Part shown: positions 44,425 through 56,220 of the stretch, one piece after another
Position numbering within the stretch: position 1 is the stretch's first letter
Layout of the letters: every line of letters begins with the position of its first letter
Source of the DNA: Plantago ovata
Lineage: Eukaryota > Streptophyta > Magnoliopsida > Lamiales > Plantaginaceae
DNA length: 64,000 nucleotides
Direction: 5' to 3'
Assembly (NCBI GenBank): GCA_028274465.1
Contig: CM051456.1
Span: 74,076,753-74,140,752, forward strand
Program-made: the position numbers and the translations under genes
The notes under the pieces: model-generated
Told to the model about the DNA's origin: nothing
Databases searched by the model: none
Seen by the model: the letters and a program-made list of their open reading frames with translations, nothing else

Positions 44425-45679
44425 TGATGAATGTGTATTTTACACTTTCATTTGAGTCTTTTTCACCTATTTTAGTTATCCTCTATGTTAATTTAGCTAC
44501 ATTTTAGTGCATTTTATTAGAATAGTGTCACGTTTCCCTTTAGTTTTTATTTTACAGGTTTTGGTTGAAAAACGAGGTTTTCCGGGCAATTATATTGAAG
44601 TTGACAAGGAATTGGTGTTCCAGAAGCCTAATTGGAGTATCTGAAAGATTCCGGATAGGATTTGAAGTCTAGGGGTCGAATCTGGAGGCTAGAAGGTCAC
44701 TAGAAGTCAGAAACCGAGTCCGGAAAGGGGAAGATATCCAAAAACGCGTCGAAAACGCGTTTTAGGCCGAAAAAACCTCCCGGGCGAATCGCTCGGGACG
44801 TGGGGCGAATCGCCCCACACCAGGCGAGTCGCCCGGTGTGTGGGGCCCTTCGCCCCACACAATTCGAAGCCTATATATAGTCGCTCAGTTTTTCTCCGTT
44901 TTTCATACTTTTCCAGACCTGTTCTCTCACCTTTCTCTGTAATTTTAGGTAGGAATTCCCCAGAGCCTGTTTTGGGGGTTCTAAGCCTTGGAGATACTTT
45001 TTCTTAGCAGTTTGGAGCTTGTAAGATCGCGATTCTTCAAAGACTGACAACCTTCGGTAACATTGTATCTTACAGTTTTTTCTACTTATTTTTATATATC
45101 TTTCAACATGTTTTCTTCTATGATTTCTGTTGATTGCATGACAACTATGAGTAGCTAAACTTCTCGTTGGTGATAGTATGTGAATTCTTAGCGAAGTGTT
45201 GATAATTATGCTAATGGCTATATCGCGCATTATACTCTAAGTTATTGCTTTATTTCTTTGATCTATCTAAATCTCTATCTTCGTATTGTTGATTAATTAT
45301 CGCACACAATTGGACAATTCATTGGTCTTCGACCTATCTAAATCTATATCTTCGTAGTGTTTGATAATTACAACCGGACAATTCATTGATCAAAGATCTC
45401 TATGCAAAACCGAGGAATTTATGCATGATTATTAACCCGTTATGCTTTGAAGGACCATACTATCACCAATCTCCATTATCTGTTAAGAAAAACCTTTGCT
45501 AAGCCGTCTGCTGTTTTATATTCTAAATTAGATTAGATAAAGCTAGTTATAGTCCTTAGAGATCGACACTCGAGGTTATTCTACTGCTACACTACGGTTT
45601 TCGTTGTAGTTGTGAATTGCCTTTCGCTAAATACAAATTTATTTGATTGATTTGGACCCGACATCCAACGCGTTCGTCA
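44425..45679 (+). repeat. 3' LTR of the complete Athila-like element
   Basis: 1,255 bp; TATA at 44870-44880; ends GTTCGTCA before ATCTG. Confidence 0.9.
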
Positions 45680-47545
45680 ATCTGCAAGACAATAAGAGTT
45701 AGTTTCCAACTCCTAGAACCTCAACCTTGGTATCCACGGATGAACAGCCTATCGGAAGAATGCTAGGATATTCTTTGTGTGACCAAGAAGATGGGGCGGC
45801 GGTTTTCCTCCGGTGAGGGTGGCGCGCGCGTGGGGCTATATAGAGGTAGGGGAGAGCTTTTTATTTTCTCTAAGAAAACTGGGTATTCATCTATGTGAAA
45901 ACTTATGTGAAAAGCTCTCTAATAGTCTACTATATATAGTAGTCAATAAAAGTCAAAAGCATAAGCAATTAGACTTCGTAAAGGAATAAGAATCTAATTC
46001 TTATCGCACTAGGAAACCAATTTCAAGTCTATATTCATTCCCAATCAAATTAAAACTCAATCAGGAAAATCTAACTTATCCCTTGGACTTCTAATAGAGG
46101 AAGGAGTCGAACTCCTTCCCCTATCCCAGCTCGCGCGCGCGCGCCTATCCTAAGGGAGATAGGTGGGTCCCGATTTTGGGACCCACTTATAGTTCTAAGG
46201 CAATTCAAACTCCAAGTAGATTTTGCCCATGTGCATATGTTAATTCTAAATTAACATATCCTTTCAAATCAAACCTCTATTATATTTCTAAAATATAATC
46301 TTTAATTGTATTTACATAAAATACAATTAATTAGCCAATTCAATTAATAATTCCAAATCATTAATTGAGCCACTAAATATTATAATTAATTCCAAATCAA
46401 TTATAATCCATCAATCACAATTAATTCCAAATCAATTGCGATTCCATCTTCAAGGATATTCTGATAAGCTGAATCACCACATAGTGTGACCCATAGGGCC
46501 TCATTGTATTAAGCAAGTCCTAGACTAGGCAAAATGGAATTCCTAGACGGTTCCATTTGCAATATTAATACATGAGGACGTTTGAGAGGTTTCTCAAAGC
46601 AAACCCTTTCGTTGCGAAGTCTGTTGCGCTCAACGCGGCGATGGTAACGTCCCTTCATCTGACTGACTCGAATGCATCTAGGATCGATGATGTGTCTATC
46701 CCAATAATACATCCACGGGCGTCTCAGGGAGTTGCTTGGTTACGAAGATATACTTATGACCATCATAATATATCGATGCACTGGCCAGTGACTTTACCAA
46801 CACAACTATGAAGACTATGAGCAGTACTCTCCTGTGCTACACATGAGAGATGAATCCTTCACAGAAACACTTATCATCCCCATTTGTATGTAGCCATAAT
46901 CCTGGATCGTGTCTTAGGTCAACTGCTTATTCAGAGCTGACATCGACGGGTCCACCAAGGATATGGGGCAACAAATGTGATGATAAAGTCCTGTAAGTCC
47001 AAAGGACGACTGGCATCACTTCGACAACTTACCGGTTCCCATAGACACTTCGGTGTAGAGTATACATCGATGGGAGTGTCCGGTGGGTACTTCCATTGTT
47101 CGGTAATCATCCATCGAACAACTATGCGCAGTTATGGGAACGTTTCTTGATTGTCCAACAATCCGTTCCGTGGTCATGGGATCGGCTCACACTTGCTCCA
47201 ACAAGTATAACCTCCACGCATACTAGTCTCAGTTGGTTCATTCAGACCCCTACATCCGAGATGAACCTCGACTAGGGAGAGTTTGGGATAGATGATAACT
47301 CACATAGCTCCCACTATCTGTGTGATCGGTCATCTATCCGAGGGGACATGTTTAATATCAATACAGACAGAAATAGAGATATGACATGTTGCATGCCTGG
47401 TGTAATATAAATATGAAAGCGATACTCAATAGTAAAACAACAAGCATATATTATATTATGTTGACCTGTGTAATAGTACATATATGCCCTCTATAAGGGC
47501 TGCATGCCCTTAATAAGGACTGTCTCTAGGACATATACACTATCA

Positions 47546-48029
47546 TGAGTCCCTACCAAGAAATATTGCTGGGAGATGGTTGAATCAGGAAGTCTCAGTA
47601 AGAAGAATTGCAATTGGTAAGTCTATAAGACAAGAACCTGACTTGATAAAACCAATTGGCATTGCTTATTACTCTGACCCTGTGACCAAGAAAACAATGA
47701 AGAGACTTGGATTGATTCCTTATGAGTATTTTTATCTCACTGCTAAGGATCAAGAAGAAGATCTTCTCTGGCTAAGGAAGATTCATCCTAAAAGCATTTC
47801 AGATACACAGCTTCTCCATGCCAGCAATTGGGGCATGCATTTGTGGGTAACTCATTACATGGAAATGAATGCTGAAAAGCATTATCATACTGCCGGCAAA
47901 AATGCAAGGATTCTTCAACTACAAGTCCGTAGGCTACTTGAAAATTACGCAAAGGACTGTGTTGAATTTACTGCACTTGCTGAGAAGAGTGTAAGAGAGA
48001 TTTTGAGAAAATCCTCTGAAAGAGCTTAA
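47546..48029 (+). pseudogene. Accessory/env-like 3' ORF of a Sirevirus-like element (fragment)
   Basis: The frame is open from the copia junction, with a first ATG at 47580, and runs 149 codons to the stop at 48027-48029. It is rich in charged residues (DQEEDLLWLRKIHP; KNARILQLQVRRLLENYAKD) with a predicted helical, weakly coiled C-terminus. It has no RNase H, protease or transmembrane segment. It sits about 260 bp upstream of a polypurine tract and LTR, the place where Sireviruses carry an extra or env-like ORF after pol. I do not recognise the protein itself. Confidence 0.4.
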
Positions 48030-48277
48030 CTCTCTGTAATAGTTCTGTTTAAGTTTTGTTTGCTGATTTTGTGTAGTTATCTCTGATCTTTCCTGTAAAC
48101 TTACTGAAAGATAACTATCAACAATGAAGCTTTTGACTCTTATTGGTTTTTGATTATGCAATTTACTTATGCTTACTGTTTAATTATTCAAGTATGCTTG
48201 CATTAATCAACTGATTTATTCAACATCAGAAACCTCTAAAAGGGTAACAATTAATTTAGCCATGGATTGCTAACATC

Positions 48278-48292
48278 AAAAAGGGGGAAATT
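48278..48292 (+). other. Polypurine tract of the Sirevirus-like element
   Basis: AAAAAGGGGGAAAT directly before the LTR start TGTTAGG. Confidence 0.75.
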
Positions 48293-49872
48293 TGTTAGGA
48301 AACTTGTAATTTTGATGAGCAATTAACCATGCTAAATTAAGGAAAGTCTAGTAACTAGTACTCTTAAGGTCCATAGAAATTTAAAATTTTAAGGACATTG
48401 TAAAAGAGGAACGTTTGCTGAAGACTTAGAGTAGGTGCTAGATAGGTTGGTTTTACCGCTTATGATGTATCTTGTTTTCTGAAAAGAAATACAACCTATT
48501 GAAGCATTTGCTGATGATGTACTTTGTTTACACAAACAAACTATTGAAGCATTTAGAAACCGCTCAGAAACTTGAAGAATTCGAAGATCTGAAGATTAGA
48601 AGATTTCTGAAGACTAGTATCTACAAAGGCACATGTTGCTCAGAAAGTGGAAACTTCAGCAACAGCATTGCATAAGTGAAAATCTAAACGACAGAGTAGG
48701 TTGTGCTTGCTGAAACTGAGACTGGCCACTTGCTGATGGAACATTTGTGACCTCTTGCTGAAAGTACTTGTATTTGCGCTCCAATGTTACTGTTTGAATT
48801 TTATTCAAATGAGCATTAAATGCAAAGCATGCACGCGAAGTACATGAAGACTAGAAGGCAAACAAGGACGCTGCTGAAAGTACAAAAGCAAGATAGTGAC
48901 ATCTTAAGGAACAAAAGCCTTAGAATTTGAAATTCAAACGGCTCCTTATTTCACTATAAATAGAGGTCATCCGGCAAAGAGTTGAAGTGTGTCAACAACG
49001 TGATCATACTCTCACTTGTGCTTAAACTCACATACCCTTCAAACACTTTTTACTGCCATTGATCCGTTTCAAGACTTAAAGCTTGAAAAAGCTACTTGTG
49101 AAGAAGTAGAACTTACACGGCTTAGAAATTAGTTAAGTGTTCTTTCTTTCTTTCGAACAAGAACAAGTCTTGACACCAGAAACAATCAAACTTGTTTACT
49201 GCAAAGTATTCAAAGTTTTGTTTCTTAGATTACTTGTTGTAACTGAATAAGTTATAATTAAGTTATCTCATCCCAAACCTCTCTAACTGAAAATACACCC
49301 TTTCAGGCGTGATATTCAGGGGGAACTTAATCGAGCATAGTGTTGCTGATTAAAAGTACCAATTTTGGTGGAGAACAAGGTTTCGTTCTCTAGTTAGGTT
49401 GGAAACGAAGCAAGTGTGCTTTGGTTTCTGTTTGAATCGCTCTAGATAGGTGTTGTAAGGAACCTCAATCTTATTTTAGTGGATTCAGTCCTAGAAAGGA
49501 CAAAGTGGATTAGTTGAGAGATTACGCCACTCTCAGATACCACTATAAAAAGTGTTTGTGTGATTTACTTACTGTACTTAGTTTTTAGCAAAGCATATCT
49601 ATCTGTACACAGTCACTCATTTCACTTGCTGAAACTATCACATACTGACAAAGCACTTATTGTATCAAAGACTTCCGCTCTCTGATTTTAAGTATCAGCA
49701 AACCTAGTTACTGAGAAGTAACTTGCGCTTGCTGAGAAAGTTAAGTATCAGCAAACTCATTACTGAAAAGTAATAAGTACTTGCTGAGAAAGTTTTTAAA
49801 CGACGAAAGTTTGAAATGACTATTAACCCCCCCCCCCTTCTAGTATTTTCTTGTTGTTTAAAGGGACCAACA
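48293..49872 (+). mobile_element. Sirevirus-like copia LTR, 1,580 bp
   Basis: TGTTAGGAAAC...GGGACCAACA with TGTT/AACA termini. TATA box CTATAAATAGAGG near 48954-48966. C11 run near 49827 close to the 3' end. It is a 3' LTR because a polypurine tract precedes it; the 5' half of the element lies beyond the N gap. It abuts hAT transposase sequence at 49873. Confidence 0.75.
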
Positions 49873-51234
49873 AGGCAGCTGAATTGAAGCAACAAGCAAA
49901 TCTTAACTTTCCTGCTGGTTCAGAAGCAAAAGACGTTTCAAGCGGTTTGATGGAGGCTGCACCACTAATATGAACAGGCATCAGTGTGCAACAATTAAGA
50001 GACAAAAGGCAGCTGAATTGAAGCAACAAGCAAAGCTTAACTTTCCTGCTGGTTCAGAAGCTCCGCCAGGCCACTCTTATATTCACACTGGTCAATTTGA
50101 TATGGCATCCATGAGAGAAAGTGTAGACGAGTGGGTGTCTATGCATGACCATCCTTTCTCAATTGTCGAGGAAGCGGTATTTAATATACTAATGATAAGA
50201 GGGATGTCTGGTTGGGTGAACATAAGTCGGGCAGCAGTAACAAAAGACTGTTTCTCTATGTATGAGAGAGAGAGAAAACGAAGCTGAAGAATTTGTTCAA
50301 GAAGTTAAGAAAATCAGTCTCACTACGGACTTATGGAAGGCGGAGAATCAGAGTGTTGAATATATGGTGTTGACAGGCCATTGGGTTCATAGCAACTGGA
50401 AGCTTCAGAAGAGGGTATTAAATTTTGTTCACATTCCACCTCCTCGTCTAGGCCATGTCCTTGTGGATCAAATATACAATTGCTAAAGAGATTGGGGTAC
50501 CGTTTGGAGTCTAAAGTTTATACTGTCTCAGTTGACAATGCTTCCAACAATGACACTGCTATCACACATTTGAAGGATACTTTTTGAAGGAACAAATCTC
50601 TGCTTCTTAATGGAAAAAATTTTCATGTTAGATGTTGCGCGCATATTCTTAACTTGCTAGTACATGATGGTCTTAGCATGATTAAGACCACACTTGCCAC
50701 AATAAGATCAACAGTGGATTACATAAACAAACCAGATGGATGACGCCTAGAATTCGCAAAAGCTGTCGAGCAATATTCTTTGAAGGATAGGAAGTTGCGG
50801 TATCATTGCAAAACTAGGTGGAATTCTACCTATGAGATGCTTGTTTGTGTCCTTCAGTACAAAGAAGTTTTTCCAAAGTACGCGTTAAGAGATAGGGATT
50901 CAAAGATTGTCCAGATGATGATGATTGGAATAATGTGGAGAAGGTTTGTTCAGTATTTCAAGCATTTTGGAAAGCAACCCATATGATTTCCGGCTTTGAG
51001 TACCCCACTGCAAATCTGTACCTTGTAGAAGTTTGTGCCATTAAGGAGCTGTTGGATAGTAAAGCTAATGATGCAGATGACTTCATCAGAGTCATGGTTG
51101 CGCAAATGAAGAAAAAAATTGACAAGTATTGGGGTGAATGCCACCTGTTGATGTCAATAACTGCAGTCTTGGAGCCCAGGTTGAAATGGTTGGTGATTGA
51201 TCTGTTGGAAATTATGAAGAAAAATGATAAATAA
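49873..51234 (+). pseudogene. hAT transposase fragment
   Basis: Pieces in changing frames: the end of a BED-type finger (MNRHQCATIKRQKAAELKQQ), FDMASMRESVDEWVSMHDHPFSIVEE, ISLTTDLWKAENQSVEYMVLTGHWVHSNWKLQKRVLNF, RWNSTYEMLVCVLQYKEVF, and LMSITAVLEPRLKW. This order and the TTDLW...DSNWKLQKR-type block are typical of plant Ac-like hAT transposases. The N-terminal part and the C-terminal dimerisation domain are missing, and there are frameshifts near 50275, 50480 and 50750. A 55-bp segment (AGGCAGCTGAATTGAAGCAA...) is duplicated at 49873 and 50010. Confidence 0.85.
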
Positions 51235-51607
51235 ATAATACATTTTGTGGTTTATTTATATGGAGACCATTTTTTAATTATTTATTAATTAAGATAAAGT
51301 AATATATATTTGAAAGCTACTCCGTAAGAGCTTCGATTGGATATATTGGATGCCCATAACGGACTTTGGGCTAGTGAGGAATAAGTGCTTAAAATTAGAA
51401 GGTTGAGTGGGTGTGTCCCACATTGCTTGAGATAAAGTGAAGTCTCTAGTTTATAACTTACTAGTTACTACTTGGTGTTCAAGTTGTGTAGCTAGATAAG
51501 TTGAGTGCAAATCCTGGCCAGATTTGTACACGAAACTAGTGAACTTGTGTACGAGTGGGTGCGCGCGACCCTCGTACGTGAACGGGACCAAGCTCAAGTG
51601 GAGTAAT
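51235..51607. other. Unassigned stretch between hAT relic and Athila-like LTR
   Basis: AT-rich. It contains GTGTCCCACATTGCTTGAG near 51415, similar to the TCCCACATCGCTTAAGAG of the TRIM LTR, so it may hold a decayed TRIM-like terminal repeat. No ORF. Confidence 0.3.
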
Positions 51608-52559
51608 TGATGAATGTGTATTTTACACTTTCATTTGAGTCTTTTTCACCTATTTTAGCTATCCTCTATGTTAATTTAGCTATATTTTAGTGCATTTTAT
51701 TATAATAGTGTCACGTTTCCCTTTAGTCTTTATTTTACAGGTTTTGGTTGAAAAACGAGGTTTTCCGGGCAATTATATTGAAGTTGACAAGGAATTGGTG
51801 TTCCAGAAGTCTAATTGGAGTATCTGAAAGAATCCGGATAGGATTTGAAGTCTAGGGGTCGAATCTGGAGGCTAGAAGGTCACTAGAAGTCAGAAACCGA
51901 GTCCGAAAAGAGGAAGAAATCCAAAAACGCGTCGAAAACGCGTATCTGGCCGAAATTTACTCCCGGGCGAGTCGCCCGGGACGTGGGGCGAATCGCCCCA
52001 CACCAGGCGAATCGCCCGGTGTGTGGGGCCCTTCGCCCCACACAATTCGAACACTTATATATAGTTGCTCAGTTTTCTCCGTTTTTCATACTTTTCCAGA
52101 CCTTTCTCTCACCTTTCTCTGTAGTTTTAGGTAGGAATTTCCCAGAGCCTGTTCTGGGGGTTCTTAGCTTAGGAGATACTTTTTCTTAGCAGTTTGGAGC
52201 TTGTAAGATCGCGATTCTTCGGAGATTGACAACCTTCGGTAACATTGTATCTTACAGTTTTTCTATTTATATTTATTTATCTTTCAACATGTTTTCTTCT
52301 ATGATTTCTGTTGATTGCATGACAACTATGAGTAGCTAAACTTCTCGTTGGTGATAGTATGTGAATTCTTAGTGAAGGGTTAATAATTATGCTAATGGCT
52401 ATATCGCGCATTATACTCTGAGTTATTGCTTTATTTCTTTGATCTATTTAAATCTCTATCTTCGTATTGTTGAATAATTACTGAACACAATTGGACAATT
52501 CATTGGTCTTTGACCTATCTAAATCTATATCTTCGTAGTGTTTAATAATTACAACTGGA
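51608..52559 (+). mobile_element. Athila-like LTR (plus), truncated
   Basis: TGATGAATG start; palindromes at about 51961-52038; TATA at 52055-52063. It is cut about 300 bp short of its normal end where an inverted LTR begins. Confidence 0.8.
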
Positions 52560-53832
52560 TGATGAACGCGGATGTCGTGCTCCGGATTCAGTCAAATAAA
52601 TTTGTAATTAGCCAAAGGCAATCCACAACTACAACGAAAACCGTAGTGTAGCAGTAGAATGACTCGAGTGTCGTTCTCTCAGGACTATAACTAGCTTTAT
52701 CAAATCTAATTTAGAATATAAAAACAGCAGACAGATAGCAAAAGGGGGTTTCTAGCAGATAATGGAGATTGGTGATAGTATGGTCCTTCTTAACATAACG
52801 GGTCGATAATCATGCATAAATTCCTCGGTCTTGCATAGAGATCTTTGAATCAATCTAGTGTCCTGTTGTAAATATTAAGCACTACGAAGATAATTGGTCT
52901 GACAAGTCAATCACTATTGTCCTAATGTGTTCCGTAATTATTCAACACTACGAAGATAATTGGTCTGATGGTCGACAAGTGTCCAAACATGCATAATAAT
53001 TAATACAACATACGAGAATTTAGGTTGTGTCTGATCAATGAAATAAAGCAATGACACGGAGTATAATGCGCGATATAGCCATTAGCATGATTATCTTCCC
53101 TTCGCTAAGAATTCACATACTACCACCAACGATAAGTTTAGCTACTCATAATAGGCATGCAATCAACAGAAATCATAGAAGAAAACATGTTGAAAGAATA
53201 TAATAAAATAAGTAGAATAAAACTGTAAGATACAAAGTTATCGAAGGTTGTCAAACTCCGGATGATTGCGATCCTACGAGCTCCAAACTGCTATGAAAAA
53301 GTATCCCCTAAGCTACGGAACTCCCAGGACAGGCCCCGGGAAGTTCCTACCCAAAACTATAGAGAGAGGTGAGAAAGTAGGTCTGGAAAGATATGATTTT
53401 CGGAGAAAAACTAAGCACTATATATAGGCCCCGAAAAACTACGGGGCGGTTCGCACCAGCATGCGGCGGTTCGCCCCAGACTTTTTCTCGCGGAATTCTG
53501 CGTTTTCGACGCGTTTTTGGATTTCTTCCCCTTTTCGGACTCGGTTTCTGACTTCTAGTAGCTTTCTAACCTCCAGATTCGGCCCTAGACTTCAAATCCT
53601 ATCCGGAAACCTTCAGATACTCCAAATAGGCTTCTGGAACACCAATTCCTTGTCAACTTTAATATAATTGCCCGGAAATCTTCGAATTTCAACCAAAACC
53701 TGTAAAATAAAATCTAAAGGGAAACGTGACACTATTCTAATAAAATGTACTAAAATATAGCTAAATTAACATAGAGGATAGCTAAAATAGGTGAAAAAGA
53801 CTCGAATGAAAGTGTAAAATACACATTCATCA
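52560..53832 (-). mobile_element. Athila-like LTR (minus), 1,273 bp
   Basis: Plus strand TGATGAACGCGG...CATTCATCA is the inverted LTR family. GGGGCGGTTCGC-type palindromes flank the TATA (about 53418-53475). It is followed by the inverted 3' internal region, so it is the 3' LTR of a minus-oriented element. Confidence 0.85.
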
Positions 53833-55325
53833 AACTCCCCAAACCGAACTTTTGCTTGTCCTCAAGCAACTAAGCTAGACTCTAATACAAAAAACATGCA
53901 AGACACAAAATGGAGTTTCATGCCAAATAAAATGAACTATTCTACTGAATCTACCAAAAAACATATGAACAAAAACCATATAAATCAAAGCATGAATATA
54001 GGTTGAAGAATACCTCGATTGACTTATACACATCCACATAAACACTTATGTTAAGACAAGATAGTCTCTCGTAACATTCTCTACCTGGACCTAGTCAGTG
54101 ACGACGTAATGAAGCATGCTAAGATACGAATGGTTGCCCCGTGCCTATGAAACTGAGGACTTACTGCTGTTCCACCATGTTAAGACTTTTCCTCAAAAGA
54201 GGTCGAACCAGTACTGGCTCTCATCAAACGAAGGAGGGTTCCCTATAAAAGATAACACTCCCCTATTCTACCCATCTCTCAAGTAAAGTCTTAAGCTATT
54301 CACCACTTCCTGAATGGCAGGACGAGGGTGGTCTAGAACAGATGACACTCAAGACAAAAAAGATAAAAACACGATTACGAACATTACAAAAATGGAAAAG
54401 ACTCAACACTTTGCTAAACTGCTATTTGGCTTTCTTTTTTGGACCCTTCTTTGCTTTTTTGGGGTCTTTTCTTTTTTTTCTTTTTTTCTTTCCAGATTCT
54501 TTATTTTTTTTCTTTTTCTCTCTTTTTTTCTGGAAATTTTTCTTTCTTTTTTTTCGATTTTTTTTCTAGCCAGCAGTAGCATAACAAAGAGAGAAACAAA
54601 ATGACTCACACGACTTCCCCAAACCTATTCGAAAGAATAGGTTGGAGTACAAAATTTACGGAAAAGGAAAATAAACTCACGATACGAAAATGAAAAACAG
54701 AAACAAGTCTAATGATGGTGTAACCCCCTCCCCAAACCTATTCGGAAGAATAGGTTATAAACAAAGGATCACACAACCTCACACTACCTCCTTCCTAGGC
54801 ATTTAGCAATCTCAAAGCATGGTGAAGACTTGTTGCCTCTTAGGTACATACTTACTCGGGAAAACGACCATAAGACCCTAACATGCATCATCCTATTATA
54901 AAGGCCTTCGTGAACCGCAGTAGAGAAAACACCACTAAGTGATGTCGAGACTACCATGCTTAACTAAGTGCAATACATAAATGTGACAAGCCAAGCGAGA
55001 AAAACCTCAAACAAATTCATAGAGATGAAGCATACGATTAATGGCATAGTTAGTTGATCTACCCAATAAAAAAGTTTAAAAAATTTCGGCAATAAACTCC
55101 ATATAAAACATGCAAAACTATCCTAGGATGAATGTAGTGAAATGCAACCTAAAAAATCTAAGAAAGCAGTAAACGTGCAAATGCAAATGCAGACGGATAA
55201 AGCATGCGAGGTACTATACTCATCCTACCAATACCAAGCTCCAAACTAACAACATCAGATCACTTAAATCCCATCCCCCCTCATGAAATTAATGCTAGTC
55301 CCTAGCAGTAAGAAAATAAGGAATT
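53833..55325 (-). other. Inverted Athila-like 3' non-coding internal region
   Basis: Mirror of 26829-28333: T-rich tract at about 54430-54580, hairpins near 54627 and 54734. No supported ORF. Confidence 0.75.
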
Positions 55326-56220
55326 AAGATGTGATACTAGATGTTACCCCATGGTTTGGCCTCGGTCGGCTGAGTATGCTGCTTGTGATTTATTGGGCCT
55401 GCTCTGGGAGCTTTATAGGTGGTCATCAGGTCTTCTGGTAGGTGCGGTAGTTCCATTTATAGGCCGGACAGGAACAACTCCTCTATCAGAATCATCATTG
55501 CCCGTATGGCCTTCATTGTCACTACTGTCACGCACATCCTCACTAGTAGAGTTGTAGTGGCAGGTAGAATTCTCAAAAGTAGCCGCCGCTGTTATGGAAT
55601 CCTCCATCCTGGAGCCCTCCAATAGGATGTGAACTGTTGAAGGGGAAAGGGCAGTGGTATCAGGACCTCCCCCTCCAACGTTTTACACCTCGAGAAGGTT
55701 TCAGTAAGCTGCTTGGATACTCAGAAGTCTTCTACCTTTTTCTCCAATTTTGTTCACATTCTCTTCGGTGGATCCGACCGATGTCTATATGATGCTCACT
55801 TTAGAAGCAGGCAAGGGGCACCCCAACAAGGTGCTGGGCACCCATGTCATTATGTTTTGGAACCAAGCTAGCGCTTCGGAACCTTCTAGCAACTGCGAAC
55901 TCAAGATTGAATCCATCGCGGCGAGAATGTTCTGGTGCCTTCCTGTTCACTCGAACTCTGCAGTCCTCGTGATGGAGTGATGACGTAATAATGGTTTCTG
56001 TCCCTTCGGTGGTGCATGAATAGGCATAGGAGTCCTTACTCCAGGTGTACTCTAGCTCCTCCTCTTGGATAATCCACGACGTTGTTGCAAAACCCCTTGG
56101 CTCGAACGCACATCTAACGAGGTCACCTTCCTTGACATGGTTCTTCACAGCAATCATACGGGAATGCTCCTTTCCCTTGGTATGGTTCCTACAAACAGCA
56201 GTTAGTACCTCGTATGACAC
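55326..56220 (-). pseudogene. Unidentified 3' ORF remnant of the minus Athila-like copy
   Basis: Minus-strand frames include 55801-56220 (139 codons, NHVKEGDLVRCAFEPRGFATTSW...) and an acidic piece at 55413-55622. The sequence upstream of the first frame (CTGTTTGTAGGAAYCAT) matches the start region of the ORF at 62704, but the coding sequence differs afterwards. Function unknown. Confidence 0.35.

Larger units (their letters stand above)
39592..45679 (+). mobile_element. Complete Athila-like non-autonomous element, 6,088 bp, TSD ATCTG
   Basis: 5' LTR 39592-40843, tRNA-Asp primer site at 40847, gag-protease 40999-42771, about 1.65 kb of non-coding internal DNA, purine tract GGTTTGGGGAG at 44412, 3' LTR 44425-45679. 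Flanks ATCTG (39587-39591 and 45680-45684) are a perfect 5-bp duplication, and the other copia LTR (20389-20400) shows the empty site. No reverse transcriptase, RNase H or integrase is present. Confidence 0.95.
39372..47545 (-). mobile_element. Ty1/copia 5' LTR of copy C2, split by an Athila-like insertion
   Basis: The LTR pieces 39372-39591 and 45680-47545 total about 2.08 kb and align with 20174-23877. TATA candidate TACTATATATAGTAG near 45926-45940. Hairpin GGAAGGAGT/ACTCCTTCC near 46099 beside a GC-alternating run near 46131. The outer flank TGAGT (47546-47550) does not match the flank ATAGT at 20169-20173, so the outer LTR pair shows no intact target duplication. Confidence 0.85.

Noticed and set aside
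20174..47545. A single simple copia element bounded by the two outer LTRs
   Set aside because: Internal regions are in opposite orientations, LTR fragments of both orientations lie inside, and the outer flanks do not match.
49820..49840. C runs (also 21979-21990 and a G run near 43008) as telomere-like or functional
   Set aside because: Simple homopolymers in LTR or leader sequence with no repeat unit.
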